DNA from: Cysteiniphilum halobium | GTDB taxonomy: Bacteria > Pseudomonadota > Gammaproteobacteria > Francisellales > Francisellaceae | Assembly (NCBI RefSeq): GCF_003574425.1 | Contig: NZ_QLIU01000052.1 | Span: forward strand, 1-64,000 | Reading direction: 5' to 3' | Length of the DNA stretch: 64,000 bases | Shown here: positions 9,652 to 18,952 of the stretch, piece by piece | Position numbering within the stretch: the stretch's first letter is position 1 | How the letters are laid out: the number at the start of each line of letters is the position of its first letter | Program-made: the position numbers and the translations under genes | Notes under the pieces: generated by a model | Databases searched by the model: none | The model's input: the letters and a program-made list of their open reading frames with translations, nothing else | What the model was told of the DNA's origin: nothing

Positions 9652-10605
9652 ATGGAGTTTTTTAAACGTAAAACCAATATCGACTTTATGGGAATCCGTA
9701 AATGGACCGCGATTGTTTCGATTGTATTAATTGGTTTGTCTGTTATATTTCTCATTGTTCGTGGCTTAAACATGGGCTTGGATTTTACTGGAGGTTATCA
9801 AATTCAAGTCAATTATAATAAAGCGCCATCAACACAAATGGTGGCAAAAATACTGGCACGAGATGGTTTTCCTACCGCGCAAGTAACGACTTTTGGTTCT
9901 AGCGATAGTTTAATGATTAAGTTGCCAATTCAAAAGAATGAAAATAATCAGGCAGTAATTAATCATGATGGCCAATCAGCACAGCAATTGCTTAAAGTAA
10001 AAGTTGAAAAAAGTCTAGGATCTGATGCACAAGTTGTTAGTTTAAACTACATTGGTCCACAGGTCGGTAAAGAGCTTGCAACCAATGGCTTACTGGCATT
10101 GTTAGTGGCGATGATCTGTATCGTGGGTTATATCGCTTTTCGTTTTGAGATGAAATTTGCGATAAGTGCGGGTATTGCGCTTATCCATGATCCGATTATT
10201 ATTTTAGGTGTTTTTGCGGCATTCCAGTTAGAGTTTACCTTAACAACTTTAGCAGCAGTCCTGGCGGTGATTGGTTATTCACTAAATGATACGGTAGTTA
10301 TTTATGACCGTGTGCGTGAAAATTTTCGTAAGATGCGCAAGGCGTCAGTTATTGAAGTGGTTAATCGTTCAGTAAATGATACCTTATCACGCACCATTAT
10401 GACCTCAGGGTTAACCCTATTGGTCGTAGTTGTGTTGTACTTCTTTGGTGGACCTTCATTGCATGAGTTCTCATTAGCACTGATCTTGGGTGTGATCGTT
10501 GGTACGTATTCATCGATTTATGTCGCTGGTGTACTGGCAGTATTATTTGGCTTAAAGCGCGAATCACTACTGCCGCCACAACGCTTGGATGATGACCGCC
10601 CTTAG
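9652..10605 (+). CDS. secF: Protein translocase subunit SecF
   Basis: Partner of SecD in the inner membrane. 317 residues with six predicted transmembrane helices. Family hallmarks are GLNMGLDFTGGYQIQV near the N-terminus, YIGPQVGKEL in the middle, and DTVVIYDRVRENFRKM with NDTLSRTIMTSG in the C-terminal bundle. The gene starts about 10 bases after secD with AGGGGTGTCGC upstream. It is followed immediately by a DUF218 gene whose possible first start overlaps its end. Confidence 0.96.
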   Translation: MEFFKRKTNIDFMGIRKWTAIVSIVLIGLSVIFLIVRGLNMGLDFTGGYQIQVNYNKAPSTQMVAKILARDGFPTAQVTTFGSSDSLMIKLPIQKNENNQAVINHDGQSAQQLLKVKVEKSLGSDAQVVSLNYIGPQVGKELATNGLLALLVAMICIVGYIAFRFEMKFAISAGIALIHDPIIILGVFAAFQLEFTLTTLAAVLAVIGYSLNDTVVIYDRVRENFRKMRKASVIEVVNRSVNDTLSRTIMTSGLTLLVVVVLYFFGGPSLHEFSLALILGVIVGTYSSIYVAGVLAVLFGLKRESLLPPQRLDDDRP

Positions 10606-10678
10606 TCTGTTACTTTTTGTTACAGCAAACTGCTTGAATATTCTAGCAAAAAAAAACGGAAAATCCTCGCATGAATTT

Positions 10679-11503
10679 ATGCTCTGGAGGATAGACTTGT
10701 TTTGGTTGATAGATAACTTATACTCACTGATTGTTGTGGTACTTAGCCCACTTACTTTAGTTTTGCTAATGCTTTTGCTTGCCCTGTTTATTAAACAAAA
10801 AGTGTTTAGGATATTTATGGTGGTGACTCCCTTTTGTATTTTATACTTTAGCTCGACTGGCATTGTTTCAGGTTATTTTCTATCGGGGCTTGAGAAATAT
10901 AAGCCAGTGACAGAGTCTACAATAATGTCAAATAATGCATTAATATTGCTTGGTGCGGGGTTAGAGAAGCAAGGCTCGGTAGTGCAACCAACAATTTTAG
11001 CATATAGCAGGATACTAGAAGCCTATCGTATATATCATATAGCTCATGAAAAAGGCGTGCAGTATAAAATCATTATTACAGGTGGCGATGTCAGAAAGTA
11101 TGGTGTATCGGAGGCTCAAGTTTATGCCAAAATTTTAGAGGATATGGGTGTTAAGAAAGATGACTTAATTTTGGAATCTAAAAGTCTTAATACTTATCAA
11201 AATGCGGAATATACAAAAGACATCACCAAAAAGTTACCTTATAGCAACTACTTGCTGGTCACAAGCTCACTACACATGAATCGTTCATTATTTTATTTTG
11301 ATCAATTCAATATTAAAACAATTCCAGCAATATCTGATACATCTAAGACAAAGGCAAGTTGGACGCCATCCCCTTATAATTTAACGCTGATTAGTTTTGC
11401 TCTGCACGAGTATTTAGGGATATTTCGATTACATCTATATGATTATTTAAACTTAAATAAAAAACAAAATAATTCAATAATTTTTGCAAAACCAGGGCAG
11501 TAA
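10679..11503 (+). CDS. DUF218 (YdcF/ElyC/SanA-type) membrane protein
   Basis: Two N-terminal transmembrane helices (about residues 8-33 and 37-60) are followed by a DUF218 domain. It carries the typical opening NNALILLGAGL, a mid-motif KIIITGGD, and a late block KSLNTYQNAEYTK...LLVTSSLHMNRS. Members such as ElyC and SanA affect envelope integrity or peptidoglycan, but the molecular activity is unclear. The frame is open back to 10589, inside secF; I prefer the Met at 10679 because it places the first helix near the N-terminus as in ElyC. It may be translationally coupled to secF. Confidence 0.8.
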   Translation: MLWRIDLFWLIDNLYSLIVVVLSPLTLVLLMLLLALFIKQKVFRIFMVVTPFCILYFSSTGIVSGYFLSGLEKYKPVTESTIMSNNALILLGAGLEKQGSVVQPTILAYSRILEAYRIYHIAHEKGVQYKIIITGGDVRKYGVSEAQVYAKILEDMGVKKDDLILESKSLNTYQNAEYTKDITKKLPYSNYLLVTSSLHMNRSLFYFDQFNIKTIPAISDTSKTKASWTPSPYNLTLISFALHEYLGIFRLHLYDYLNLNKKQNNSIIFAKPGQ

Positions 11504-11526
11504 ATACATTTTTACTGTAATTATTC

Positions 11527-13947
11527 TCATTCAGATTGACTTGATTTTGCATTTGACTTTTTACGCGGGCGTTTTGCGCTACTAGATTTTTTCTTTTTAT
11601 TCTTTGCAGGTTTGCTATCGACCAATTTTGTTGGCTCAACGGCGCTATTACGTGTGGTTTTACGAGTTCGTTTTGGTGCTGTTGATTTTAAGGCTGATGC
11701 TTTGATGCGTGCGCGACGGCGTTTTGGCGTGTGACCTGCAGCAAGCTCTTGATCACTGCGTCCTTTGCCATTAACCGTTAATTCAAAATCAATCTGCATC
11801 TCATCTAAATTAACACGTACAAGTTGTACTTGGATTTTTTGACCAATGCCAAAGGCTTTTTTTGTGTGTTGACCGATTAAGCGGTGCTGAACTTCATCAA
11901 AGACGTAATAATCACCATGCATTGACGAGATATGTACTAATCCTTCAATATAGTTTTCAATCAACTCAACATACATGCCGAAGCCTGTGATGTGGACGAT
12001 TTTCGCATCAAATAGCTCACCAATACGGTTGTGTAAGAAATGGCATTTTAACCATTTCTCAACATCACTGGAGGCTGAGTCGGCATTGCGTTCTTGACTG
12101 GAGGCATGGGCACAAAGCTCATCTAATTGGCTATGTGTGTAGTGATAAGCACCAAGGTGTTTCTCACCAATAATTGATTTAATCGTGCGATGTGTCAGTA
12201 GATCAGGGTAGCGGCGAATAGGTGAAGTAAAGTGGCTGTAAGCTGGATATGCTAAGCCAAAATGCCCATCATTATCTGGTGTGTAAAATGCCTGATTCAT
12301 GCTTTTTAATGTCATTAATTGGATATTAGCAAAATCATCACGATCTTTAACTGAGTTTAGCATCTGACTGTAATCAGCCGGAGTTGCTCCAGATTTACTT
12401 GGTTTGAAGTGGATGCCAAGCGAGTGTAAATAAGCTTTCAAATCATCAACTTTGCCACTAGGTGGAGCACCATGCACGCGAAAAGGAGCGTGTGCTTTAT
12501 TTTTTTCAATAAAGCGCGCTGTGGCGACATTTGCCAAAAGCATACATTCTTCAATGAGCTTATGCGCCTCATTACGCTGGCGTGGAATAATCGCTGAGAT
12601 ATGCTGGTGCTCATTTAAAATAATTTGTGATTCAACCGTGTCAAAATCAATGGCACCTCGTTGTTTACGTGCCTTGGCTAAGACTTTATACAAGTCATAT
12701 AAATCAAATAAATGTGGAATAAGCTCAGGTTGTTCGTAATAGATGCTATTATCTTTACTATTTAGCAGTTTTGATACCTCAGTATAGGTCAAACGTGCTT
12801 TAGAGTTAATAACACCTGAATAAAACCTATAGCGTGAAAGCTTGGCATTGGCACTAATATTCATCTCACAGATTAGCGCTAAGCGATCCACTTTGGGCTT
12901 TAATGAACAAAGCTCATTAGAGAGTTCTTCAGGCAACATCGGAATGACATAACCTGGGAAGTAAACAGAGGTTGATCGTGCTTGTGCTTCCTTATCAAGA
13001 CTAGAATCAGGGCGAACGTAATACGAGACATCAGCAATTGCAACATAAAGCTTCCAACCGCCTGTTGAGCTTTTACGTGCGTAAACGGCATCATCAAAAT
13101 CTTTGGCATCTTCACCATCAATGGTTACAAAGGGTAAATCACGTAGATCTATGCGTGGTGATATTTCAGTAGCGAGCACTTCAGAGGGAAGTTTGCGCAG
13201 TAAGCGTGCTGTTTTATTGCTCCATTGTTCAATTAAATTATGCTTTTTACTGGCAACTGAGATTGCGGTGAGGATAGGTGATTGCTCTTCAATGACTTCA
13301 ACAAATTGAGCGACCGCTGAGCAAACCGTTGATGGGAAGATGACTAATTTTGCTTTGATCAGCGTATCAGGCTCAAGCTCTTCTGAAGGGGGTAATAGGG
13401 CGATATATTTAGGCATGGTTTTGCTAATTGGTTGGATAAAGTGGCTATCCAACTGTTGGCTATAGCGCCCAGTAATTTCAATGGTATTACGTTGAATAAT
13501 ACTATCAATGCGTGCTTCTAATTTATCTTTGCGATTAATGCCTAAGATCATTGCGCATACTTTGTCACCACTAAATACTAGACGTGCTTGATGTTGTGGT
13601 AAAAAAGCGCTATGCATCCTGTCTTCGGTAGTAATGATCGCATTGCCATCGTTCTCAATGCGTACATAGCCGGTGATAATATGACGCTTTTGCTTTAAAA
13701 GTCTAAAATATTGCCCATCTTGCTCAATTTGTTCATCACGTACCATCGCACCAAGTCTATTGGCAAGTGCATCAAGTTGTTTGCTGCGCTTTAGTTCCAA
13801 GTTATCAGCAATTTTCTCAAAAACAGTTGGTTGCTTGAGATCTTTTAAATATGTCAAAATGACTTCCCTGCTTGGAATAGGGTCATCATATTTTTGTGCT
13901 TCTAAATCCTTGTTTGGATCGTTATCAATCGTGTATTTCTTGCTCAT
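11527..13947 (-). CDS. rnr: Ribonuclease R (3'-5' exoribonuclease)
   Basis: 806 residues, the normal length for RNase R, which degrades structured RNA processively from the 3' end. An N-terminal helix-turn-helix region and cold-shock domains lead into the RNB catalytic domain. That domain contains the metal-binding aspartates in TIDGEDAKDFDDAV, and SHFTSPIRRYPDLLTHR. The C-terminal S1 domain includes GFGMYVELIENYIEGLVHISSM. A long Lys/Arg/Ser-rich tail (about 75 residues) follows, as in other RNase R proteins. It is the last gene of lepB-rnc-truB-rnr and overlaps the end of truB by about 23 bases. Confidence 0.95.
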   Translation of the reverse strand: MSKKYTIDNDPNKDLEAQKYDDPIPSREVILTYLKDLKQPTVFEKIADNLELKRSKQLDALANRLGAMVRDEQIEQDGQYFRLLKQKRHIITGYVRIENDGNAIITTEDRMHSAFLPQHQARLVFSGDKVCAMILGINRKDKLEARIDSIIQRNTIEITGRYSQQLDSHFIQPISKTMPKYIALLPPSEELEPDTLIKAKLVIFPSTVCSAVAQFVEVIEEQSPILTAISVASKKHNLIEQWSNKTARLLRKLPSEVLATEISPRIDLRDLPFVTIDGEDAKDFDDAVYARKSSTGGWKLYVAIADVSYYVRPDSSLDKEAQARSTSVYFPGYVIPMLPEELSNELCSLKPKVDRLALICEMNISANAKLSRYRFYSGVINSKARLTYTEVSKLLNSKDNSIYYEQPELIPHLFDLYDLYKVLAKARKQRGAIDFDTVESQIILNEHQHISAIIPRQRNEAHKLIEECMLLANVATARFIEKNKAHAPFRVHGAPPSGKVDDLKAYLHSLGIHFKPSKSGATPADYSQMLNSVKDRDDFANIQLMTLKSMNQAFYTPDNDGHFGLAYPAYSHFTSPIRRYPDLLTHRTIKSIIGEKHLGAYHYTHSQLDELCAHASSQERNADSASSDVEKWLKCHFLHNRIGELFDAKIVHITGFGMYVELIENYIEGLVHISSMHGDYYVFDEVQHRLIGQHTKKAFGIGQKIQVQLVRVNLDEMQIDFELTVNGKGRSDQELAAGHTPKRRRARIKASALKSTAPKRTRKTTRNSAVEPTKLVDSKPAKNKKKKSSSAKRPRKKSNAKSSQSE

Positions 13948-14857
13948 TTTCGATGATGCCTTGTAAAAAAAGTTGTTTTTTCACGAGTTCGCCATCACTA
14001 AAGTGGCCAAGGGCGACAAATCGATCTTGGTCATAAATACGGGCGCTGCCAGTGAAATCATTGGTTAGTTGCATCTTTCCTTTCAGATAAAATAAGTCCA
14101 CTTTGTCATTAGGTATAGTAAAAATAGGTGTATCTGTAAATGCATATTCAGGATTAAGTAGCTTTTCATAGCATAAATCCAGCGTTAGTGAACGAAGCAT
14201 TTCAAGTGAAAATGCATCATTCATTGTTAATAACCCACATGCTGAGCGTGTTAATTTGATTAAATGCCCAGCACAATCCAGTGCTTTGGCAATATCCATC
14301 CCAAGTGTGCGGATATAGGTACCCTTAGAGCAGCGTACATCAATGTCAATCGTGTGTTTTTCAGGGTTGTAGTTAATCAATTCAAGTGTGTAAATTGTAA
14401 TATTACGTGCTTTGCGTTCAATCTCAACGCCTTGACGTGCCAATTTATACAAGGGTTTTCCTTGATGTTTGAGTGCTGAATACATCGGTGGTATCTGACT
14501 TATTTCACCACGAAATTCTCTTAATACTTTATGAATGCTTTCAAGCGCGATTTCAGGGACTTCATGTTGTTCAATAATATTCCCCTCAGCATCGCCGCTA
14601 TCGGTACTAATGCCTAGCTGGATCGTCGCTTGATAAGCCTTGTCAGCATCTAAAAGATATTGCGAAATACGTGTTGCTTGACCAAAGCAAAGCGGTAATA
14701 CACCCGTTGCCATTGGGTCAAGACTGCCCGTGTGTCCAGCCTTTTGCGCATTAAAAAGACGTTTAACGCGTTGTAATACTTGGTTGGAGGATAAGCCTTG
14801 TGGTTTATCAATAACGATAATGCCATTTAAGGCAATACCTTTACGTTTACGTGCCAT
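13925..14857 (-). CDS. truB: tRNA pseudouridine-55 synthase TruB
   Basis: Forms pseudouridine at position 55 in the T-loop of tRNAs. It is 310 residues, normal for the bacterial family. The N-terminal GIIVIDKPQGLSSNQVLQRVKR and the catalytic motif GHTGSLDPMATGVLPLCFGQATR (catalytic Asp in SLDP) are diagnostic. RCSKGTYIRTLGMDIA is a further conserved block. A C-terminal extension after about residue 250 corresponds to the PUA-like region. It starts 2 bases after the rnc stop and overlaps rnr, so the operon is tightly coupled. Confidence 0.96.
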   Translation of the reverse strand: MARKRKGIALNGIIVIDKPQGLSSNQVLQRVKRLFNAQKAGHTGSLDPMATGVLPLCFGQATRISQYLLDADKAYQATIQLGISTDSGDAEGNIIEQHEVPEIALESIHKVLREFRGEISQIPPMYSALKHQGKPLYKLARQGVEIERKARNITIYTLELINYNPEKHTIDIDVRCSKGTYIRTLGMDIAKALDCAGHLIKLTRSACGLLTMNDAFSLEMLRSLTLDLCYEKLLNPEYAFTDTPIFTIPNDKVDLFYLKGKMQLTNDFTGSARIYDQDRFVALGHFSDGELVKKQLFLQGIIENEQEIHD

Positions 14858-14859
14858 AA

Positions 14860-15543
14860 TTATTTATCTTGTGTTTTAATGGCTTTGAGCGCTTCTTTAG
14901 CAGCGGCATGTTCTGCCTGTTTGCGGGATTTGCCCTTGGCGCGATAGCTTTGTGTTGATGAGCCTAAACAAACTTCTACCGTAAACGTTTGATCATGATC
15001 CAAGCCTTCAGTGGCAACGATCGAGTATATTGGATGTGTTTGAATCTTAGCTTGCAAATACTCTTGCAATCGTGATTTGGGATCTTTGGTGTGTTCTTCA
15101 ACATTAAGTGTTGCTAAAACATCTTTAAACCAATGCAAGATGCGCTCTTTAACAACAAGCATATCACTATCAAGATAAATTGCACCAATCACCGCCTCAA
15201 AGGCGTCTTCTAATAAGCGCGCGCGTTTGTGTCCACCTGATTTAAGCTCACCAACCCCAAAAGACATATACTCACCCAAGTCAAAATGCTTTGCCATGTC
15301 GGTGAGTGTTTTGCCACGCACAAGATACATGCGAAGGAGCGATAAACTACCTTCATCTTCATGTGGGAACTTTTGATAAAGCGCTTCGGCGATTACAAAG
15401 CCAAGAATGGAATCGCCCAAGAACTCTAAACGCTCATTATGCTGTTTTTGTTTGCTACGGTGAGTGAGCGCTTGTGCAATAAGTGCCTCGTTTTTGAAAT
15501 GGTAGCCAATGCTACGATATAAAGAAGTGTAATCTGTGATCAT
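14860..15543 (-). CDS. rnc: Ribonuclease III
   Basis: Double-strand-specific endoribonuclease of rRNA and mRNA processing. 227 residues, as in E. coli (226). The signature RLEFLGDSILGFVIAEALYQ carries the catalytic Glu/Asp. A second acidic cluster is LLEDAFEAVIGAIYLDSD. The C-terminal double-stranded RNA-binding domain starts near residue 155 (DPKSRLQEYLQAK) and ends with KSRKQAEHAAAKEALK. It lies 3 bases after lepB, in the same operon. Confidence 0.97.
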   Translation of the reverse strand: MITDYTSLYRSIGYHFKNEALIAQALTHRSKQKQHNERLEFLGDSILGFVIAEALYQKFPHEDEGSLSLLRMYLVRGKTLTDMAKHFDLGEYMSFGVGELKSGGHKRARLLEDAFEAVIGAIYLDSDMLVVKERILHWFKDVLATLNVEEHTKDPKSRLQEYLQAKIQTHPIYSIVATEGLDHDQTFTVEVCLGSSTQSYRAKGKSRKQAEHAAAKEALKAIKTQDK

Positions 15544-15546
15544 TAT

Positions 15547-16380
15547 TTATAATACTCGTCCTATTTCGCTCCAGCGTACGGAGCTATTTAAACTATTCCA
15601 GCTAAACCAGACAAAGCTTGCCTTACCAACAAGATCCTTATCAGGTACAAAACCCCAGTAGCGACTATCTTCACTGTTATCACGATTGTCGCCCATTACA
15701 AAATACATGCCTTGAGGGACAACTAGGTTGGTGAAGTTAGCTGATGGTGCATTAGCCATATTGTCAATTTGGTGTGCAACTTTTCCAAGATGCTCGGTAC
15801 AAATAGTATTTGGCCCATTGCCATTATAACTATTGACTTGGTTGTCTAAGCAGTTGGTATACGCAACTGCTTTGCCATTAACAGTAAGCTTTTTATCCTG
15901 GTAAGAGATGACATCCCCTGGTACACCAACAACACGTTTGATAAAATCAACACCAGGGTTTACAGGGAAATGAAATACAGCGATATCACCACGCTTCGGT
16001 TTGCCTGTTTTAATCCATACATTATTGGTAATTGGGTTTCTGATGCCATATGCCGTTTTATTGACCAAAATAAAGTTGCCAACAGGTAATGTTGGTGTCA
16101 TCGAAGCCGATGGAATTAGGAAATTGCCAATGAAAAAACCACGCAAGATAAAAACAATTAAGAACACGCTAAACAATGAGCGAGCATAATCAGCTAATAA
16201 CGGCGCCTTTAATGCTTTGTTTTTTTGAATGAACTTACGACGCTCTTTTTTCTTCATACCTTGGAGCTGATCCATAACTGGTACTAAACGTTTTGGTTCA
16301 AACTTAAACTTGTCAATGGCAGCAATAATGCCAGAGGCAATTGTCAGTACCAGTAGCCAAAAGCTAAAATCAATATTCAT
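15547..16380 (-). CDS. lepB: Signal peptidase I
   Basis: Cleaves signal peptides from exported proteins at the outer face of the inner membrane. 277 residues. Two N-terminal membrane segments (about residues 5-22 and 65-86) flank a basic cytoplasmic loop. The catalytic serine is in IPSASMTPTLPVG (about Ser93). The general-base lysine is in DFIKRVVGVPGD (about Lys148). The late block VMGDNRDNSEDSRYWGFVP is the family box E. It heads the lepB-rnc-truB-rnr operon, an order also found in Francisella. Confidence 0.97.
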   Translation of the reverse strand: MNIDFSFWLLVLTIASGIIAAIDKFKFEPKRLVPVMDQLQGMKKKERRKFIQKNKALKAPLLADYARSLFSVFLIVFILRGFFIGNFLIPSASMTPTLPVGNFILVNKTAYGIRNPITNNVWIKTGKPKRGDIAVFHFPVNPGVDFIKRVVGVPGDVISYQDKKLTVNGKAVAYTNCLDNQVNSYNGNGPNTICTEHLGKVAHQIDNMANAPSANFTNLVVPQGMYFVMGDNRDNSEDSRYWGFVPDKDLVGKASFVWFSWNSLNSSVRWSEIGRVL

Positions 16381-16748
16381 GGGTTTTTATTTCCTTTGTG
16401 CAATACACCGGCATTATTATACGGACTAGCCCAAAAATCGCTATGTTTTTATTGCTAAAGTCGTTTCTATGGTCGATTGGAAGTTTTAGAATGTGTGATC
16501 AAGATAGCTATAAATTGATCAGGAATAACTTTTTATGTTTGTTGCCTTAAAGAAACCACAAGATTTATTACAAGAAAACCTTTTTAGTTGAGATATTCCA
16601 ATGCGATTTTTAGATATGAATGCAGGTCAGCACTTCAGTAATCATATTATTTTGGATTATTTTAATGAGGCGGTTTCGATGTATTATGGTTTAATGTAAA
16701 TCAGAGCATTTGCTTGAAAATTAATAAAAAATATTTCTCTTATAGTGC
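16381..16748. other. Intergenic region between lepB and tRNA-Glu
   Basis: This region must hold the leftward lepB promoter. It is AT-rich and contains a short rightward open frame of 32 codons at about 16601-16699 and another of 18 codons at about 16534. Neither has a good ribosome binding site or recognisable family. I see no other feature before the tRNA-Glu promoter. Confidence 0.4.
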
Positions 16749-16777
16749 TTGACAGTAAATACAAAGCTCACTAGAAT
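16749..16777 (+). promoter_or_regulatory. Sigma-70 type promoter of tRNA-Glu
   Basis: A perfect TTGACA (-35, 16749-16754) is separated by 17 bases from TAGAAT (-10, 16772-16777). Transcription would start near 16784, about 43 bases before the tRNA. This is the strongest promoter match I saw in the window. Confidence 0.85.
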
Positions 16778-16826
16778 GCGCTGGAGTTTTCGCCAGAGAG
16801 TCGAAAAACAGTGAAAGTTTCCTAGT

Positions 16827-16902
16827 GTCCCCATCGTCTAGAGGCCTAGGACACCGCCCTTTCACGGCGGTAACAGGGGTTCGAATCCCCTTGGGGACGC
16901 CA
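16827..16902 (+). tRNA. tRNA-Glu (anticodon TTC)
   Basis: A complete cloverleaf: acceptor GTCCCCA pairs with TTGGGGAC, anticodon arm CCGCC-ctTTCac-GGCGG, T-arm GGGGTTCGAATCCCC, and an encoded CCA end. It lies 44 bases before the stop codon of the convergent T6SS operon, so it marks the left edge of the secretion island. A rho-independent terminator follows. Confidence 0.97.
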
Positions 16903-16908
16903 TTATTC

Positions 16909-16935
16909 AAAGGTCGTGAAAGCGACCTTTTTTGT
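16909..16935 (+). terminator. Rho-independent terminator of tRNA-Glu
   Basis: The hairpin AAAGGTCG-tgaaag-CGACCTTT is followed by a run of Ts. It sits between the tRNA and the convergent tssG-like gene and could also slow transcripts coming from the right, though the leftward T-run is weak. Confidence 0.88.
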
Positions 16936-16946
16936 TTGGGGTGTTT

Positions 16947-17735
16947 TTATAGTTGTATGCGAAAAATGGAATTAAGGATATCTTTGCCACAGCTAAGGGG
17001 TAAAAATGACTTATGATTTACTTCATTGAGTTTTATGGTTAAATCAATTTTGATGAGATTTTGCATTCGCTGGAAATAAGCATTATTGCTGATTGTTTTT
17101 TGAATGTTTTCGATAATATATTGGTTAAACCTGGGCACGCTAACGACAATCTTAAGAAGTGCTTTGGTAGTATTTTTTACCCCTTGTAGATAGCAAGCAT
17201 TTAAATAACTTGTTTGGTTAATATAGTAGGGCTTTAGAGGTTGAAGACATTTACTGGATTGTACGCTAAAGCTGACACCGTATTCCGATAACGCATATTG
17301 TAGGCTAGTGACAAGTGTGGCAATCGATAAGCTATTGGTATCATGTTGGTAATAGATCACCTGACCATTTTGATAGCTACTATCATATATTTGATTAAAC
17401 TCTGGGTATAAACCGTAAAAATATTGGTGCAGTAGCAAAGAAGTCCCCTGATTAAGTGCATTAATAATTTGCATTTGGTCATTTTTGTCAGCTTGATTAT
17501 AGTAGTGTTGGAGTCCCGCGAAAATCGTCAATTTAGAGAGGTTGATCATAACGAAAATATCATGATCACTAGCATAAACTTCTTCGATTAGATTATTGCT
17601 CGGTGTGATTGAGAAATTTGACACAAAGCAGACATGTTGAGCGCTAATATTGTAATAGTGTATTAACTCAAGTAACTCGGCAATATTAACGGAGCGTTTG
17701 AGCTTCTGGTAGCGATCAATAAATGTCTTAATCAT
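16947..17735 (-). CDS. Candidate TssG-like T6SS baseplate protein (possible IglJ counterpart)
   Basis: 262 residues, last gene of the leftward iglA-iglB-iglC-iglD operon, starting about 9 bases after the iglD stop. I see no catalytic signature, signal peptide or membrane helix. The region at about 35-115 has a TssG-like pattern. A strand FVSNFSITPSN is followed by a short conserved-looking segment (MINLSKLTIFAGLQHYY), and then by a helical stretch with LNQGTSLLLHQYFYGLYPEF, where TssG proteins have an N-terminal fold then FLD.F.HR...LFY. The assignment is inference from this weak resemblance and the position; Francisella IglJ has a similar length. It could instead be a T6SSii-specific protein of unknown role. 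Confidence 0.55.
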   Translation of the reverse strand: MIKTFIDRYQKLKRSVNIAELLELIHYYNISAQHVCFVSNFSITPSNNLIEEVYASDHDIFVMINLSKLTIFAGLQHYYNQADKNDQMQIINALNQGTSLLLHQYFYGLYPEFNQIYDSSYQNGQVIYYQHDTNSLSIATLVTSLQYALSEYGVSFSVQSSKCLQPLKPYYINQTSYLNACYLQGVKNTTKALLKIVVSVPRFNQYIIENIQKTISNNAYFQRMQNLIKIDLTIKLNEVNHKSFLPLSCGKDILNSIFRIQL

Positions 17736-17744
17736 AATTAAATA

Positions 17745-18920
17745 TTAACGGTAGTAGATAAAAAATTGATAAGCCTCATTTTTAGTATTGGCTTGGAAAA
17801 TGAGGTTCTTCTCGCTTAGGATATAATCCCACTCTTGCCCAGGTAGTAGACGATAGGTTTTATAGAGTAAAGGATTATTTAACTGATGTATTCCGCTATC
17901 GGGCATGTATTCTAGTTGTACACCTGATAGTGACATCTGATTAATATGTTTATTGCGTGAAATTGATGAAATTTTAATAAATTTTGGATTAAATTCAACG
18001 CTTTCAATGTTGGGTTTTTTAACCACTAAAAAGAATTGCTTAGCTGCAAGGAAATCGCTAGCTAAGTGCGATGCAGTAAAATATTCACTCTCAAGTTTTA
18101 ATTCAATAAACTGTTGCTTAATTGGTTTATTTAGAAACGTTTCAAGGGTGTTAAATAAATTTTGAAAGCATTGATAAGGCGCATAAAACTCAAAAGGCAC
18201 TTGTAATGTGTGCTTTTGAAAAACTTGATGTTCATCAGGCAACATAAAGCATAATTCTTTTAAAAGGGTATACAGTTCAATAGGGTGATAGTGGATAGCA
18301 CGTTGCGTAATGGATTGTAGTTTATCCTCAAGTTTAAAAAGCATTAAATTTAATAGGGGATATAAATAAGACTTATGTTGATAATGTTGGATAAGGTGCT
18401 TAAGTGAAATAAGAATTTTCTCCAGCCGATGTAAAATTGGCAAGAAGGTTGTGCTATTGCAACTTAAAAGTGGTGGTGTGAACTCGGAAAGCTGCCAACC
18501 CTCACTGCTAAGGTGTAATTCACAGATTTTAATGCTGTGTATAGCACTTGGATCATGTATAAACGATAGATGAAAACAAGGACGCAAAGTTGGAATATCA
18601 GCGATATGTGATTGATGTGTGACATTCACAAAAATAGATGCTTTCGTGTCATCATGATCCGTTAACGAAAGATGTAAGGCATTATGTTGTGGTGAAAGTT
18701 CAAAGAACAAGCGGGATTGTGTATATAATGCAAGCTCATCAACCTGAAGCTCGCCTACACTAAGAAGTTTAGTATCAAGCTTTAAGCTAAGTATGCCATA
18801 TTGCATTTGATAAGGGAGATGCAAAGCTTGCGCCACATATTGATGTCCTAGTGTATCTTGTGTTATGAAATACTTAGCACTTAATAATGCACCATCTTGC
18901 CAATGAACTTTTGTTGTCAT
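17745..18920 (-). CDS. iglD: T6SS baseplate protein IglD (TssK-like)
   Basis: 391 residues, close to Francisella IglD (about 398). The opening KVHWQDGALLSAKYFITQDTLGHQYVAQAL matches the start of TssK/ImpJ (xVxWxeGMlLxPqHFQxqd). TssK links the baseplate to the membrane complex. The gene follows iglC by 32 bases and precedes the TssG-like gene by 9 bases. The central region (about 170-250) is helical and the C-terminal part forms a separate domain. Assignment rests on the N-terminal motif plus synteny with iglABCD. Confidence 0.82.
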   Translation of the reverse strand: MTTKVHWQDGALLSAKYFITQDTLGHQYVAQALHLPYQMQYGILSLKLDTKLLSVGELQVDELALYTQSRLFFELSPQHNALHLSLTDHDDTKASIFVNVTHQSHIADIPTLRPCFHLSFIHDPSAIHSIKICELHLSSEGWQLSEFTPPLLSCNSTTFLPILHRLEKILISLKHLIQHYQHKSYLYPLLNLMLFKLEDKLQSITQRAIHYHPIELYTLLKELCFMLPDEHQVFQKHTLQVPFEFYAPYQCFQNLFNTLETFLNKPIKQQFIELKLESEYFTASHLASDFLAAKQFFLVVKKPNIESVEFNPKFIKISSISRNKHINQMSLSGVQLEYMPDSGIHQLNNPLLYKTYRLLPGQEWDYILSEKNLIFQANTKNEAYQFFIYYR

Positions 18921-18952
18921 ATTTTGCCTTTTTATTATTGATGCACGGTATA

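Noticed and set aside
16534-16699. Two short frames (18 and 32 codons) between lepB and tRNA-Glu
   Set aside because: Very short, weak start signals and no family features.
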